A stretch of DNA of 5,668 nucleotides from Campylobacteraceae bacterium (lineage in GTDB: Bacteria; Campylobacterota; Campylobacteria; Campylobacterales; Sulfurovaceae), in NCBI GenBank assembly GCA_027002665.1, contig JALWZK010000186.1:1-5668 (forward strand). The letters are read 5' to 3'. Positions 1 to 5,668 of the stretch are shown one piece after another. Every line of letters begins with the position of its first letter. Within the stretch, counting starts at the first letter, position 1. The notes under the pieces were generated by a model. The model was not told the DNA's origin. It saw nothing but the letters and a program-made list of their open reading frames with translations, and ran no database searches. A program made the translations under genes and the position numbers.

Positions 1-314
1 TTGATAAACTTCTCGACTATTTTGAGCTAAATAATTTTATTTTAATAGATAAAGATATTAAATTAGACTGTAACAATAGAGAGTTAATAATTGATGATAA
101 TAAAATAAAATTAACTAAGAAAGAGACAATATTTATGAAACTCTTAGCCCAGAATAATATTGTCACCTATGAGATGATGTATGAATATATGTGGGATTAT
201 GATAAAGCACCAAGTGCCGATGCTATTAAGTCTTTTATAAGGAAATTGAAAAAGAAACTCCCTTTTGATATGATTAAAAATCAACATAGTGTAGGATACT
301 ATCTAAATATCTGA
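1..314 (+). CDS. OmpR/PhoB-family response regulator, C-terminal DNA-binding part (5' truncated by window)
   Basis: This is the last 103 codons of a gene that begins before the window; reading starts at base 3 and ends at TGA 312-314. The visible protein is a linker followed by a winged-helix DNA-binding domain of the Trans_reg_C type. It shows the LTKKE start of the first helix, the EMMYEYMWD helix (family consensus: L...vW), the recognition-helix region SADAIKSFIRKLKKKL and the closing wing hairpin HSVGYYLNI, equivalent to the usual T.rGvGY.l ending. Proteins of this family are phosphorylated on an N-terminal receiver domain by a partner histidine kinase and then bind direct repeats in promoters. 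The receiver and any kinase gene lie outside the window. Sampled 60-base lines of this gene have only about 18-32% G+C, lower than the sdh genes that follow. The target is unknown; the adjacent sdh promoter region is a possible but untested one. Confidence 0.88.
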   Translation, partial: DKLLDYFELNNFILIDKDIKLDCNNRELIIDDNKIKLTKKETIFMKLLAQNNIVTYEMMYEYMWDYDKAPSADAIKSFIRKLKKKLPFDMIKNQHSVGYYLNI

Positions 315-336
315 ATGTAATCTATTGTGGAAAAAT

Positions 337-366
337 TGTAACATAATAAATATAATTTATGTCACA
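337..366. promoter_or_regulatory. Interrupted palindrome, possible operator
   Basis: The arms TTGTAACATAA and TTATGTCACA face each other around a 10-base AT-only centre (347-356). Six pairs are perfect on the inside (341-346 with 357-362), then comes one mismatch (340/363), then three more pairs (337-339 with 364-366). The centre contains a TATAAT hexamer at 351-356, so a bound dimeric regulator could cover a -10 box. The arms do not match the CRP (TGTGA-N6-TCACA), FNR (TTGAT-N4-ATCAA) or Fur consensus. No T-run follows, so it does not look like a terminator. In such AT-rich DNA a chance origin is possible. Confidence 0.35.
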
Positions 367-378
367 CTATTACTATTA

Positions 379-407
379 AAGACACTTATAATTCCTTAAG
401 ATATAAT
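379..407 (+). promoter_or_regulatory. Candidate sigma-70 promoter of sdhABE
   Basis: An exact TATAAT -10 box lies at 402-407. Seventeen bases upstream is AAGACA (379-384), which matches the TTGACA -35 consensus at four of six positions. Transcription would start near 413-415 and leave a leader of roughly 25-30 bases before the sdhA start codon. Campylobacterota vegetative promoters are known to rely mainly on the -10 box with weak -35 conservation, so two other TATAAT hexamers (351-356 and 387-392) are competitors. The choice of this one rests on the -35 match and spacing only. Confidence 0.45.
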
Positions 408-426
408 CTAAATAAATTCTTATTTA

Positions 427-431
427 AAGGA
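427..431 (+). promoter_or_regulatory. Ribosome binding site of sdhA
   Basis: AAGGA ends nine bases before ATG 441 and supports that start. The SD lies directly after an AT-only inverted repeat (TAAATAA at 409-415, TTATTTA at 420-426, four-base loop), which could form a weak leader hairpin. Confidence 0.65.
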
Positions 432-440
432 CATAGCAGT

Positions 441-2159
441 ATGGATATTAAAATCTACAAATATGATGCTGTAATTGTTGGTGCTGGTTTAGCTGGTTTA
501 GCAGCAGCAAAGGAACTAACAGAGGCAGGTAAAAAGACAGCTGTAATTACAAAACTTCACCCATTGAGAAGTCACTCAGGTGCGGCACAAGGTGGAATAA
601 ATGCCGCACTTGGCAAAGATGACTCTACAGAACTCCATGAATTTGATACTGTAAAAGGCTCTGACTATCTCGCAGACCAAGACGCAGTAGAGCTTATGTG
701 TAGTAAAGCTCCTGAGACTATTCGTTGGGCAGAGAGAATGGGAGCAGTCTTTTCGAGAAATGAAGAGGGAGATATTGCAATACGACCTTTTGGTGGGCAG
801 AGTAAACCAAGAGCATGTTATGCAAAGGATAGAACAGGACTGACACTCCTTCAAACCATATATGAACAGGCATTTAGAGCTGGTATTGAGGTGTTTGATG
901 AGTGGTATGCAGGTGATTTGCTATATAAAGATGGGAAAGCTTATGGTGTAGTAGCCTACAATATAAGAGACTCCAAGGAGATGGCAATTTTTAATGCTAA
1001 GGTAACAATGTTCGCAACGGGTGGACATGCAAGGGCATATAGATTTAACTCAAATGCACATGCAAATACAGGTGATGCTCTCTCCATTGTTGCAAGACAT
1101 GGATTACCACTTGAGGATATGGAGTTTGTGCAGTTTCACCCAAGTGGACTTGGTGGAAGTGGGATTTTAATATCAGAAGCAGCAAGAGGAGAAGGTGGAC
1201 GACTCTATAATAGTGAAGGTGAAAGATTTATGAGTAAATATGCACCCAATGCTATGGAGTTGGCGTCGAGAGATGTTGTAAGTAGAGCTATTATGGAGGA
1301 GGTTCGTCAAGGTAAAGGTGTTGGAAAAGATAAACAGTCTGTAAATATTGACTTAACCCATTTAGATCCAGAGATTATTCTAACAAGACTACCAGAATTG
1401 AGAGAGTTAGCAATAGCATTTCAAGGTCAAGATATGTTAAAAGAGCCTATTCACATCTCTGCTACAGCACACTACTCAATGGGTGGTATTCCTGTAAATA
1501 TCAATTGTCAAGTGCGTAAAAATCCAAATGAGTTGGTAGAAGGGTTCTATGCAGCCGGTGAGTGTAGCTGTGTATCTGTGCATGGTGCAAATAGATTGGG
1601 GGCAAACTCTCTACTTGAAGCTCTATTCTTTGGACGACATGCAGGAGAGAATATGATAAAGGCATTAGATAGTGGAATAGAGTTAAAAGAGGCAACCGAA
1701 GATGATGCGAAGAGATTTATTGAGGAGTTTAATAGAATTAAAACCTCAAATGGAAAAGAGAGAGTGGCAAAATTGAGAGAGGAGCTTCAAAATGGTATGA
1801 CTGCCGATGCAGGGGTATTTAGAAGTAAAGAGTCACTTGAGAGACAACTTAAACTTATTGATGAGCTATTAGAGAGATACAGAGATATTCGTATAGATGA
1901 TAAATCGGATACATTTAATACCGACCTTCAAGAGGCATTGGAGCTTGGTCACATGTTAGAGTTCTCCAAGTTTATCGTAGTTGGTGCATTGGCAAGAGAA
2001 GAGAGTCGAGGTGGTCACTATAGAGAGGATTTCCCAAAGAGAGATGATGAGAGATTTTTAAAACACACTTACGCATATATGGATAAAGATTATAATATTA
2101 GCATTGAGTGGGGTGATGTAGTCCTTGGTAAGTTTGAGCCAATGGAAAGAAAATACTAA
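441..2159 (+). CDS. sdhA: Succinate dehydrogenase/fumarate reductase flavoprotein subunit (type E, cytoplasmic)
   Basis: This 572-residue flavoprotein interconverts succinate and fumarate and passes electrons to the SdhB iron-sulfur subunit. The N-terminal Rossmann motif [10 protein letters not shown] (14-23) binds [13 protein letters not shown] (43-52) carries His45, the position of the covalent 8-alpha-histidyl-FAD bond. Dicarboxylate-site residues are visible: His233 in FHPSG (family usually FHPTG), Ser245-Glu246 in [10 protein letters not shown], Arg277 in ASRDVV (proton-shuttle arginine), His344 in HYSMGG and Arg385 in [10 protein letters not shown]. The C-terminal helical domain includes [14 protein letters not shown] (519-532). 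Length is usual for the family. There is no signal peptide or twin-arginine motif; the protein starts almost directly with the FAD domain, so it should face the cytoplasm. ATG 441 is preceded by AAGGA. L-aspartate oxidase is a paralogue, but the sdhB and sdhE genes behind it argue against that. Reaction direction in vivo cannot be read from sequence. Confidence 0.95.
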   Translation: MDIKIYKYDAVIVGAGLAGLAAAKELTEAGKKTAVITKLHPLRSHSGAAQGGINAALGKDDSTELHEFDTVKGSDYLADQDAVELMCSKAPETIRWAERMGAVFSRNEEGDIAIRPFGGQSKPRACYAKDRTGLTLLQTIYEQAFRAGIEVFDEWYAGDLLYKDGKAYGVVAYNIRDSKEMAIFNAKVTMFATGGHARAYRFNSNAHANTGDALSIVARHGLPLEDMEFVQFHPSGLGGSGILISEAARGEGGRLYNSEGERFMSKYAPNAMELASRDVVSRAIMEEVRQGKGVGKDKQSVNIDLTHLDPEIILTRLPELRELAIAFQGQDMLKEPIHISATAHYSMGGIPVNINCQVRKNPNELVEGFYAAGECSCVSVHGANRLGANSLLEALFFGRHAGENMIKALDSGIELKEATEDDAKRFIEEFNRIKTSNGKERVAKLREELQNGMTADAGVFRSKESLERQLKLIDELLERYRDIRIDDKSDTFNTDLQEALELGHMLEFSKFIVVGALAREESRGGHYREDFPKRDDERFLKHTYAYMDKDYNISIEWGDVVLGKFEPMERKY

Positions 2160-2167
2160 GGAGGTGA
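2158..2167 (+). promoter_or_regulatory. Full-length Shine-Dalgarno of sdhB, overlapping the sdhA stop codon
   Basis: AAGGAGGTGA is a complete 10-base complement of the usual 16S rRNA 3' end. Its first two bases are the last two of the sdhA TAA stop. The GGAGG core is five bases before ATG 2170. It decides the sdhB start in favour of 2170 over the in-frame ATG at 2125, which lies inside sdhA. Confidence 0.85.
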
Positions 2168-2169
2168 CA

Positions 2170-3162
2170 ATGGATAATAGTAGCAGAAAAGTAACAATAA
2201 AAGCTTTTAGATTTAATAAAGAGACAGACTATCTTCCATACTATAAAAGTTATGAGATGGAGATTGGAAAAGATGAGCTAATCTTAGATATTATGAATAG
2301 AATTAAGTGGGAGCATGATGGAAGTTTCTCATATCGCCGTTCATGTCGTCATGGTATCTGCGGAGCTTGTGCCATTAAGGTAAATGGTAAGGCAACCTTA
2401 GCTTGTAAGCAGAATGCGATAGAGCTTTTAAATCTATTTAATAATGAGCTTGTGCTTGAACCATTAAGCGAAAAACGGGCTATGAAAGATATGATTATAG
2501 ATAAAAAGGATTTCTGGGATAAGCATGAAAAGGTTACACCATATCTTGTAGCAGATATTGACCCACACCCAGAGCATGAGACAAAACAGTCAATTGAAGA
2601 GGCAGATAACTTCCTTGATGCAGATTTATGTATTCAGTGTGGTGCATGTCACTACTCATGCCCTGTAATTGAGGTAAATGAGGATTACTTTGGACCTGCG
2701 GCATTTGTGGCAGCCTATAGATTTGCTATTGACCCACGAGATAATGCAGGAAAAGAGAGACTTAAAGAGACTGCTAAGATGGGACAAGGTGTCTGGGATT
2801 GTGTAAAATGTTTTGAGTGTGCAGAGGCTTGTCCAAAAGAGATTAATCCTATTGAGAAGATTACAAAACTCCACAATATGCAGTTCGAGCAAGGAGTTGC
2901 AAAAAGCAATGTAGCTACAAGACACGCTGAAGGGTTTGTTAGAAGTATTAAAAAACATGGTTTCTTAGATGAGGCAGATATTGTTCTCTATTCAGAGGGG
3001 TATCTTGGAATGTATAAGCATATAAAGACAGCTATTAAGATGATGAAAGCTGGAAAAATCCACTGGAACGATGCTCTACCGTGGGTTGATAATGTGCCAA
3101 AATCTAAAAATTTAAGTGAGATACAGAAATTAATCCAAATCTCAATGACAAATAAGCTATAA
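2170..3162 (+). CDS. sdhB: Succinate dehydrogenase/fumarate reductase iron-sulfur subunit with two [4Fe-4S] motifs
   Basis: This 330-residue protein carries electrons between SdhA and the membrane-associated SdhE. The N-terminal ferredoxin domain has the [2Fe-2S] ligands Cys59, Cys64, Cys67 (CRHGICGAC) and Cys79. The C-terminal domain has CIQCGACHYSCP (Cys154, 157, 160, 164) and CVKCFECAEACP (Cys211, 214, 217, 221). In classical SdhB the second motif is C-x5-C-x3-CP and, with the last cysteine of the first motif, holds a [3Fe-4S] cluster. The extra Cys214 predicts [4Fe-4S] instead, as known for archaeal type E enzymes such as those of Sulfolobus and Acidianus. The protein is longer than the roughly 240 residues of E. 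coli SdhB, mainly through a C-terminal extension after about residue 240. The start is ATG 2170, behind a perfect Shine-Dalgarno sequence; an in-frame ATG at 2125 would add 15 residues encoded inside sdhA. Confidence 0.94.
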   Translation: MDNSSRKVTIKAFRFNKETDYLPYYKSYEMEIGKDELILDIMNRIKWEHDGSFSYRRSCRHGICGACAIKVNGKATLACKQNAIELLNLFNNELVLEPLSEKRAMKDMIIDKKDFWDKHEKVTPYLVADIDPHPEHETKQSIEEADNFLDADLCIQCGACHYSCPVIEVNEDYFGPAAFVAAYRFAIDPRDNAGKERLKETAKMGQGVWDCVKCFECAEACPKEINPIEKITKLHNMQFEQGVAKSNVATRHAEGFVRSIKKHGFLDEADIVLYSEGYLGMYKHIKTAIKMMKAGKIHWNDALPWVDNVPKSKNLSEIQKLIQISMTNKL

Positions 3163-3166
3163 GGAG
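3161..3166 (+). promoter_or_regulatory. Ribosome binding site of sdhE
   Basis: AAGGAG overlaps the sdhB TAA stop (3160-3162) and sits five bases before ATG 3172. The arrangement mirrors the sdhA/sdhB junction, which suggests efficient re-initiation and balanced subunit synthesis. Confidence 0.75.
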
Positions 3167-3171
3167 AAGAG

Positions 3172-4068
3172 ATGAGTCAATTACACTATGCACTATATAC
3201 AGGCTGTACCGCAAAGCAATCAACACCCGAACTACTGTCATCTACTCTTGCAGTAGCCAGAAAATTGGGAATAAAAATTACAATCTTAGAGGAGGCAAGT
3301 TGTTGTGGTGCTTCTCATCTACAAGATTTTGATGAGTTCTTAGCACATGTCCTAAATGCCAGAAATATCTGTTACGCAGAGAAACTTGGACTTACAATGA
3401 TTACAATATGTAACACTTGCCAACTAAACTCTGCTATGACCAAACACGCCTTAGATACCAATCCAAAACTTAAAGCAAGAGTCAATGAGAAGTTGGCAGA
3501 GGTTGGATTGGAGTATAAAGGGACAAGTGAGATAAAACACTTCTTATATGCTTTGACAGAAGATTATGGATTGGAGGCTATTAAAGATAAGGTTGTAACT
3601 CCACTTAGTAACTTTAACATTGCACCATTTTATGGGTGTCACAATATACGACCAAGTGAACTACACCATAAGAGTAATGGAGGCGAAAATGCTTATGTTC
3701 CTAAATCTTTAGATAATCTAATAGAGGCTCTTGAGGGACACCCTATCGATTATAGCCACAAAAATAAGTGTTGTGGTTTCCATGTGGAGCTTCAAGCAAA
3801 CCACACAAGTGAAGTTCTATCAGGAAATGCAATGGTTGATGCTATTGATAATAATGCAGATATGTTGGTAACTCCATGTCCTCTATGCCACTTAAAGATG
3901 GATACATATCAAGATGATATAGGTAGAGTAGTTGGAAGAGATATAGAACTTCCTGTGCTACATATGCCACAGATGGTTGCATTAGCTCTTGGTTGCACAC
4001 CACAAGAGATTGGATTAAGCTTCCATGTTCAACCAGCTACACAGCTTATAGCAGAGGCAAAAGCATAA
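3172..4068 (+). CDS. sdhE: Succinate dehydrogenase/fumarate reductase subunit E, two CCG domains (HdrB-like)
   Basis: This 298-residue protein is the type E replacement for hydrophobic anchor subunits and is expected to connect SdhB to the quinone pool. It has two complete cysteine-rich CCG domains. The first has Cys12 (TGCTAK), Cys44-Cys45-Gly46 and CNTC (80-83). The second has Cys156 (YGCHNIRPS), Cys200-Cys201-Gly202 and CPLC (236-239). CCG domains of heterodisulfide reductase subunit B bind noncubane [4Fe-4S] clusters, and SdhE of Sulfolobus belongs to the same family; whether both domains hold clusters here is unknown. I see no strongly hydrophobic transmembrane helix, so membrane contact is probably peripheral, through amphipathic segments. 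The gene lies nine bases after sdhB. An isolated copy could be read as HdrB or a glycolate-oxidase-type CCG protein, but the sdhA-sdhB context fixes the assignment. This is not the small flavinylation factor also named SdhE. Confidence 0.92.
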   Translation: MSQLHYALYTGCTAKQSTPELLSSTLAVARKLGIKITILEEASCCGASHLQDFDEFLAHVLNARNICYAEKLGLTMITICNTCQLNSAMTKHALDTNPKLKARVNEKLAEVGLEYKGTSEIKHFLYALTEDYGLEAIKDKVVTPLSNFNIAPFYGCHNIRPSELHHKSNGGENAYVPKSLDNLIEALEGHPIDYSHKNKCCGFHVELQANHTSEVLSGNAMVDAIDNNADMLVTPCPLCHLKMDTYQDDIGRVVGRDIELPVLHMPQMVALALGCTPQEIGLSFHVQPATQLIAEAKA

Positions 4069-4069
4069 G

Positions 4070-4753
4070 ATGAGATTATGTGTAGCACTCGATTTACCAT
4101 CGGGTAGAGAGAATTTGGAACTTGCCAATAGGTTAAAAGCTTATGATATTTGGCTAAAGGTTGGATTTAGAACATATATTCGTGATGGAAAAGAGTTTAT
4201 TAAAGAGTTAAAGAGGATAAACCCAAATTTTAAAATCTTTTTAGATTTAAAACTCTATGATATTCCAAATACTATGGCAGATGCAAGTGAAGAGATAGCA
4301 AAACTTGGTATTGATATGTTCAATATCCATGCAAGTTCAGGTTCTATTGCCATGAAGAGTGTTATGCAGAGACTATCTAAATATCCAGATAGACCCTTAG
4401 TTCTATCTGTAACTGCCCTAACATCATTTGATAATGATAGCTTTAAGGAGATATATGAGAAAGATATATCTACAAAAGTGGAGCAGTTTGCAAAGATGAG
4501 CTTTGAGAGTGGTTTAGATGGAGTTGTCTGCTCGGCATTTGAGAGTAGAGCTATAAAAGAGATAACCTCCAGAAATTTTATTACCCTCTCTCCTGCGATT
4601 CGTCCATTTGGAGAGGACGCAGGGGACCAGAAGAGAGTAGCTACATTGGAGATAGCCAAAAATGAATTGGTAGATTTCCCCGTAATTGGACGACCTATCT
4701 ATAGAGATAAAAATCCAGCTCAGAAGGTGGAGGAGATATTGAAGAGGCTTTAG
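4070..4753 (+). CDS. pyrF: Orotidine 5'-phosphate decarboxylase
   Basis: This 227-residue cytoplasmic enzyme converts orotidine 5'-monophosphate to UMP, the last step of de novo pyrimidine synthesis. The TIM-barrel family motifs are all present. LCVALDLP (3-10) gives Asp8, WLKVG (28-32) gives Lys30, and DLKLYDIPNT (59-68) contains the catalytic Asp59-Lys61-Asp64 array. SPAIRPFGEDAGDQKR (174-189) contains the phosphate-loop region with Arg178, and IGRPIY (206-211) contains the phosphate-binding Gly-Arg pair. Length fits the short bacterial PyrF group. ATG 4070 starts one base after the sdhE stop and gives the normal MxLCVALD beginning. There is no strong Shine-Dalgarno; AGAGG at 4053-4057 inside sdhE is the best candidate, so translation is probably coupled to sdhE. 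In several Campylobacterota pyrF follows nusB, so its place behind sdhE is a different arrangement. Confidence 0.96.
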   Translation: MRLCVALDLPSGRENLELANRLKAYDIWLKVGFRTYIRDGKEFIKELKRINPNFKIFLDLKLYDIPNTMADASEEIAKLGIDMFNIHASSGSIAMKSVMQRLSKYPDRPLVLSVTALTSFDNDSFKEIYEKDISTKVEQFAKMSFESGLDGVVCSAFESRAIKEITSRNFITLSPAIRPFGEDAGDQKRVATLEIAKNELVDFPVIGRPIYRDKNPAQKVEEILKRL

Positions 4754-4758
4754 ATATT

Positions 4759-5668
4759 ATGTCAAAACCTAACCGATATATCTCCATATCCCTCCCTCTT
4801 ATTAAAAATAGTAAAAACTTTTTAAAAATAGAGCATACTACACTACTTAAATCTTTTAAATATCTATTTAAGAGTGTAATTTTTGTTGGTTGGGGAAGAA
4901 AAAAATCTGGAATTTGGGCAGTCATTATGGCAAAACTCAGTAGGAATAGCTTTCTTCTATTGGAAGATGGATTTATTCGCTCCATTGGCTTAGGGGTAGA
5001 GGGGGCAAAAAGTTTCTCAATAGTTAAAGATGATATAGGTATATATTATGATGCTACAGCTCCATCAAGATTAGAAAATATATTAAATAGTTATGATTTT
5101 AAGAGTGATAGAGATTTAATGAGTCTAACTAAGAGAGCAAGAGAGAAGATAGTAGAGTATAAAATATCCAAATATAATAGTTTTAAAGAGATAGATTTAA
5201 GCTTTTTAGATACACAAGATGATAAAGTATTAATTATTGCTCAAACTAATAATGATAGTTCACTAAAATATGGATTGGCAGATAGATTTACAACTCAGCA
5301 GATGATAGATGATGCCATTAGAGACAATCCCTATAGTAAAATATATATTAAAATACACCCAGATGTAATATGTGGTAAAAAAGAGTCGGATATAGATATT
5401 AAAGATATTCCAAATAGTTGTATTATATTAAGTGAGAATATAAATCCCATAGAGTTATTAGGTTATTTTAGTAAAATATATACAAAAACATCAGGTATGG
5501 GAATGGAAGCCCTACTACTAAATAAAAAGGTTTACTGTTACGGTATGCCATTTTATGCAGGTTGGGGAGTAACCATAGATAGGTTAAAGATAAAACGAAG
5601 AGAGAGAAAATTGAGTATAGATGAGATATTTGCAGGGGCATATATCTTATATAGTTCATATTATATAG
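4759..5668 (+). CDS. kpsC: KpsC-like capsule beta-Kdo transferase, N-terminal 303 residues (3' truncated by window)
   Basis: The frame opened by ATG 4759 stays open to the right edge; 303 complete codons are visible. The protein matches the N-terminal module of KpsC, which builds the beta-linked poly-Kdo linker on lipid that primes group 2-type capsular polysaccharide at the inner membrane. Visible motifs are FVGWGRKKSG (42-51), LEDGFIRSIGLG (68-79), DDIGIYYDATAPSRLE (91-106), AQTNNDSS (161-168), KIHPDV (198-203), KTSGMGMEALLL (243-254) and YGMPFYAGWG (261-270), then the basic RLKIKRRERKLS segment (275-286). About 45 residues precede GWG, as in E. coli KpsC. Full KpsC has two such modules (about 650-700 residues); whether the second follows is not visible, so a single-module relative is possible. 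The gene starts five bases after pyrF, with GAAGAGG (4741-4747) as a weak ribosome site. Sampled 60-base lines have about 20-35% G+C, clearly below the sdh genes. Confidence 0.9.
   Translation, partial: MSKPNRYISISLPLIKNSKNFLKIEHTTLLKSFKYLFKSVIFVGWGRKKSGIWAVIMAKLSRNSFLLLEDGFIRSIGLGVEGAKSFSIVKDDIGIYYDATAPSRLENILNSYDFKSDRDLMSLTKRAREKIVEYKISKYNSFKEIDLSFLDTQDDKVLIIAQTNNDSSLKYGLADRFTTQQMIDDAIRDNPYSKIYIKIHPDVICGKKESDIDIKDIPNSCIILSENINPIELLGYFSKIYTKTSGMGMEALLLNKKVYCYGMPFYAGWGVTIDRLKIKRRERKLSIDEIFAGAYILYSSYYI

Larger units (their letters stand above)
315..440 (+). promoter_or_regulatory. Intergenic control region between response regulator and sdhA
   Basis: This 126-base, very AT-rich gap is the only sizeable non-coding stretch in the window, so it probably carries the promoter of the sdhABE cluster. 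It contains three exact TATAAT hexamers (351-356, 387-392, 402-407), an interrupted palindrome (337-366), TGT triplets at 316, 326 and 337 (10-11 base phasing), a tandem ACTATT repeat (366-377) and a small hairpin (409-426) just before the ribosome binding site. I see no GC-rich stem followed by a T-run, so there is no evident intrinsic terminator for the upstream gene and read-through is possible. Confidence 0.6.

Noticed and set aside
315..440. Intrinsic terminator for the response regulator gene
   Set aside because: The inverted repeats here have AT-only or AT-rich stems and are not followed by a T-run.
1131..1180. HPSG and SEAARG in SdhA as catalytic-site losses
   Set aside because: The catalytic His233 and Glu246 are kept and the changes are Thr to Ser; SE-ARGEGG variants occur in other functional SdhA proteins.
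2125..2169. Longer sdhB start at ATG 2125 (15 extra residues)
   Set aside because: It lies inside sdhA and lacks a good ribosome site, while ATG 2170 has a perfect Shine-Dalgarno sequence and gives a normal SdhB N-terminus.
4255..4659. Open frame of 134 codons on the minus strand
   Set aside because: It is fully antisense to pyrF, whose catalytic motifs are intact, and its translation shows no recognisable domain. The other minus-strand open frames over sdhA, sdhB and kpsC fail for the same reason.
4695..4985. Minus-strand open frame across the pyrF/kpsC junction
   Set aside because: The plus-strand KpsC motifs GWGRK and LEDGFIRSIGLG lie in the same DNA and explain the coding signal.
5666..5668. 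TAG at the right edge as the kpsC stop
   Set aside because: It is not in the kpsC frame; the kpsC frame reads ATA at 5665-5667 and remains open, so the gene is cut by the window.
1..5668. A novel defence, mobile or CRISPR-type system
   Set aside because: All six genes belong to recognised families, and there are no repeat arrays, transposase fragments, attachment sites or unexplained large gaps.

Overview
This AT-rich window holds six genes, all on the plus strand, and nothing convincing on the minus strand. The strong use of AGA for arginine and ATA for isoleucine, a type E SdhA-SdhB-SdhE succinate/fumarate oxidoreductase, a short PyrF and a KpsC-type capsule enzyme together suggest a member of the Campylobacterota (Epsilonproteobacteria), possibly a Sulfurimonas- or Sulfurovum-like lineage. 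That placement is inference; the window has no rRNA or other decisive marker.

Layout. Bases 1-314 are the 3' end of an OmpR/PhoB-type response regulator gene, holding its DNA-binding domain. Bases 315-440 are a 126-base regulatory gap with three TATAAT hexamers, an interrupted palindrome and a Shine-Dalgarno sequence. Bases 441-4068 are sdhA, sdhB and sdhE, separated by gaps of 10 and 9 bases. pyrF (4070-4753) follows after one base. The first 303 codons of a kpsC-like gene (from 4759) follow after five more bases and run off the right edge. No intergenic stretch exceeds 300 bases.

Function. SdhA carries the covalent-FAD histidine and the full set of dicarboxylate-site residues. SdhB has one [2Fe-2S] motif and two four-cysteine motifs, so the usual [3Fe-4S] centre is probably a [4Fe-4S] centre. 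SdhE has two complete CCG domains in place of hydrophobic SdhC/SdhD anchors. SdhA has no Tat signal, which separates this enzyme from the periplasmic methylmenaquinol:fumarate reductases of Wolinella and Campylobacter and predicts a cytoplasm-facing enzyme. It could work as succinate:quinone reductase or as fumarate reductase (for example in a reductive TCA cycle); sequence alone does not settle the direction.

The tight spacing suggests that sdhABE, pyrF and kpsC are co-transcribed. PyrF makes UMP, the precursor of CTP, and KpsC uses CMP-Kdo, so the last two genes may be metabolically linked. A link between them and the sdh genes is not evident. I see no mobile element, CRISPR array, tRNA or rRNA, and no convincing intrinsic terminator. 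The content is mostly well-known families; the points most worth a second look are the cytoplasmic type E enzyme, the control region at 315-440 and the unusual operon composition.
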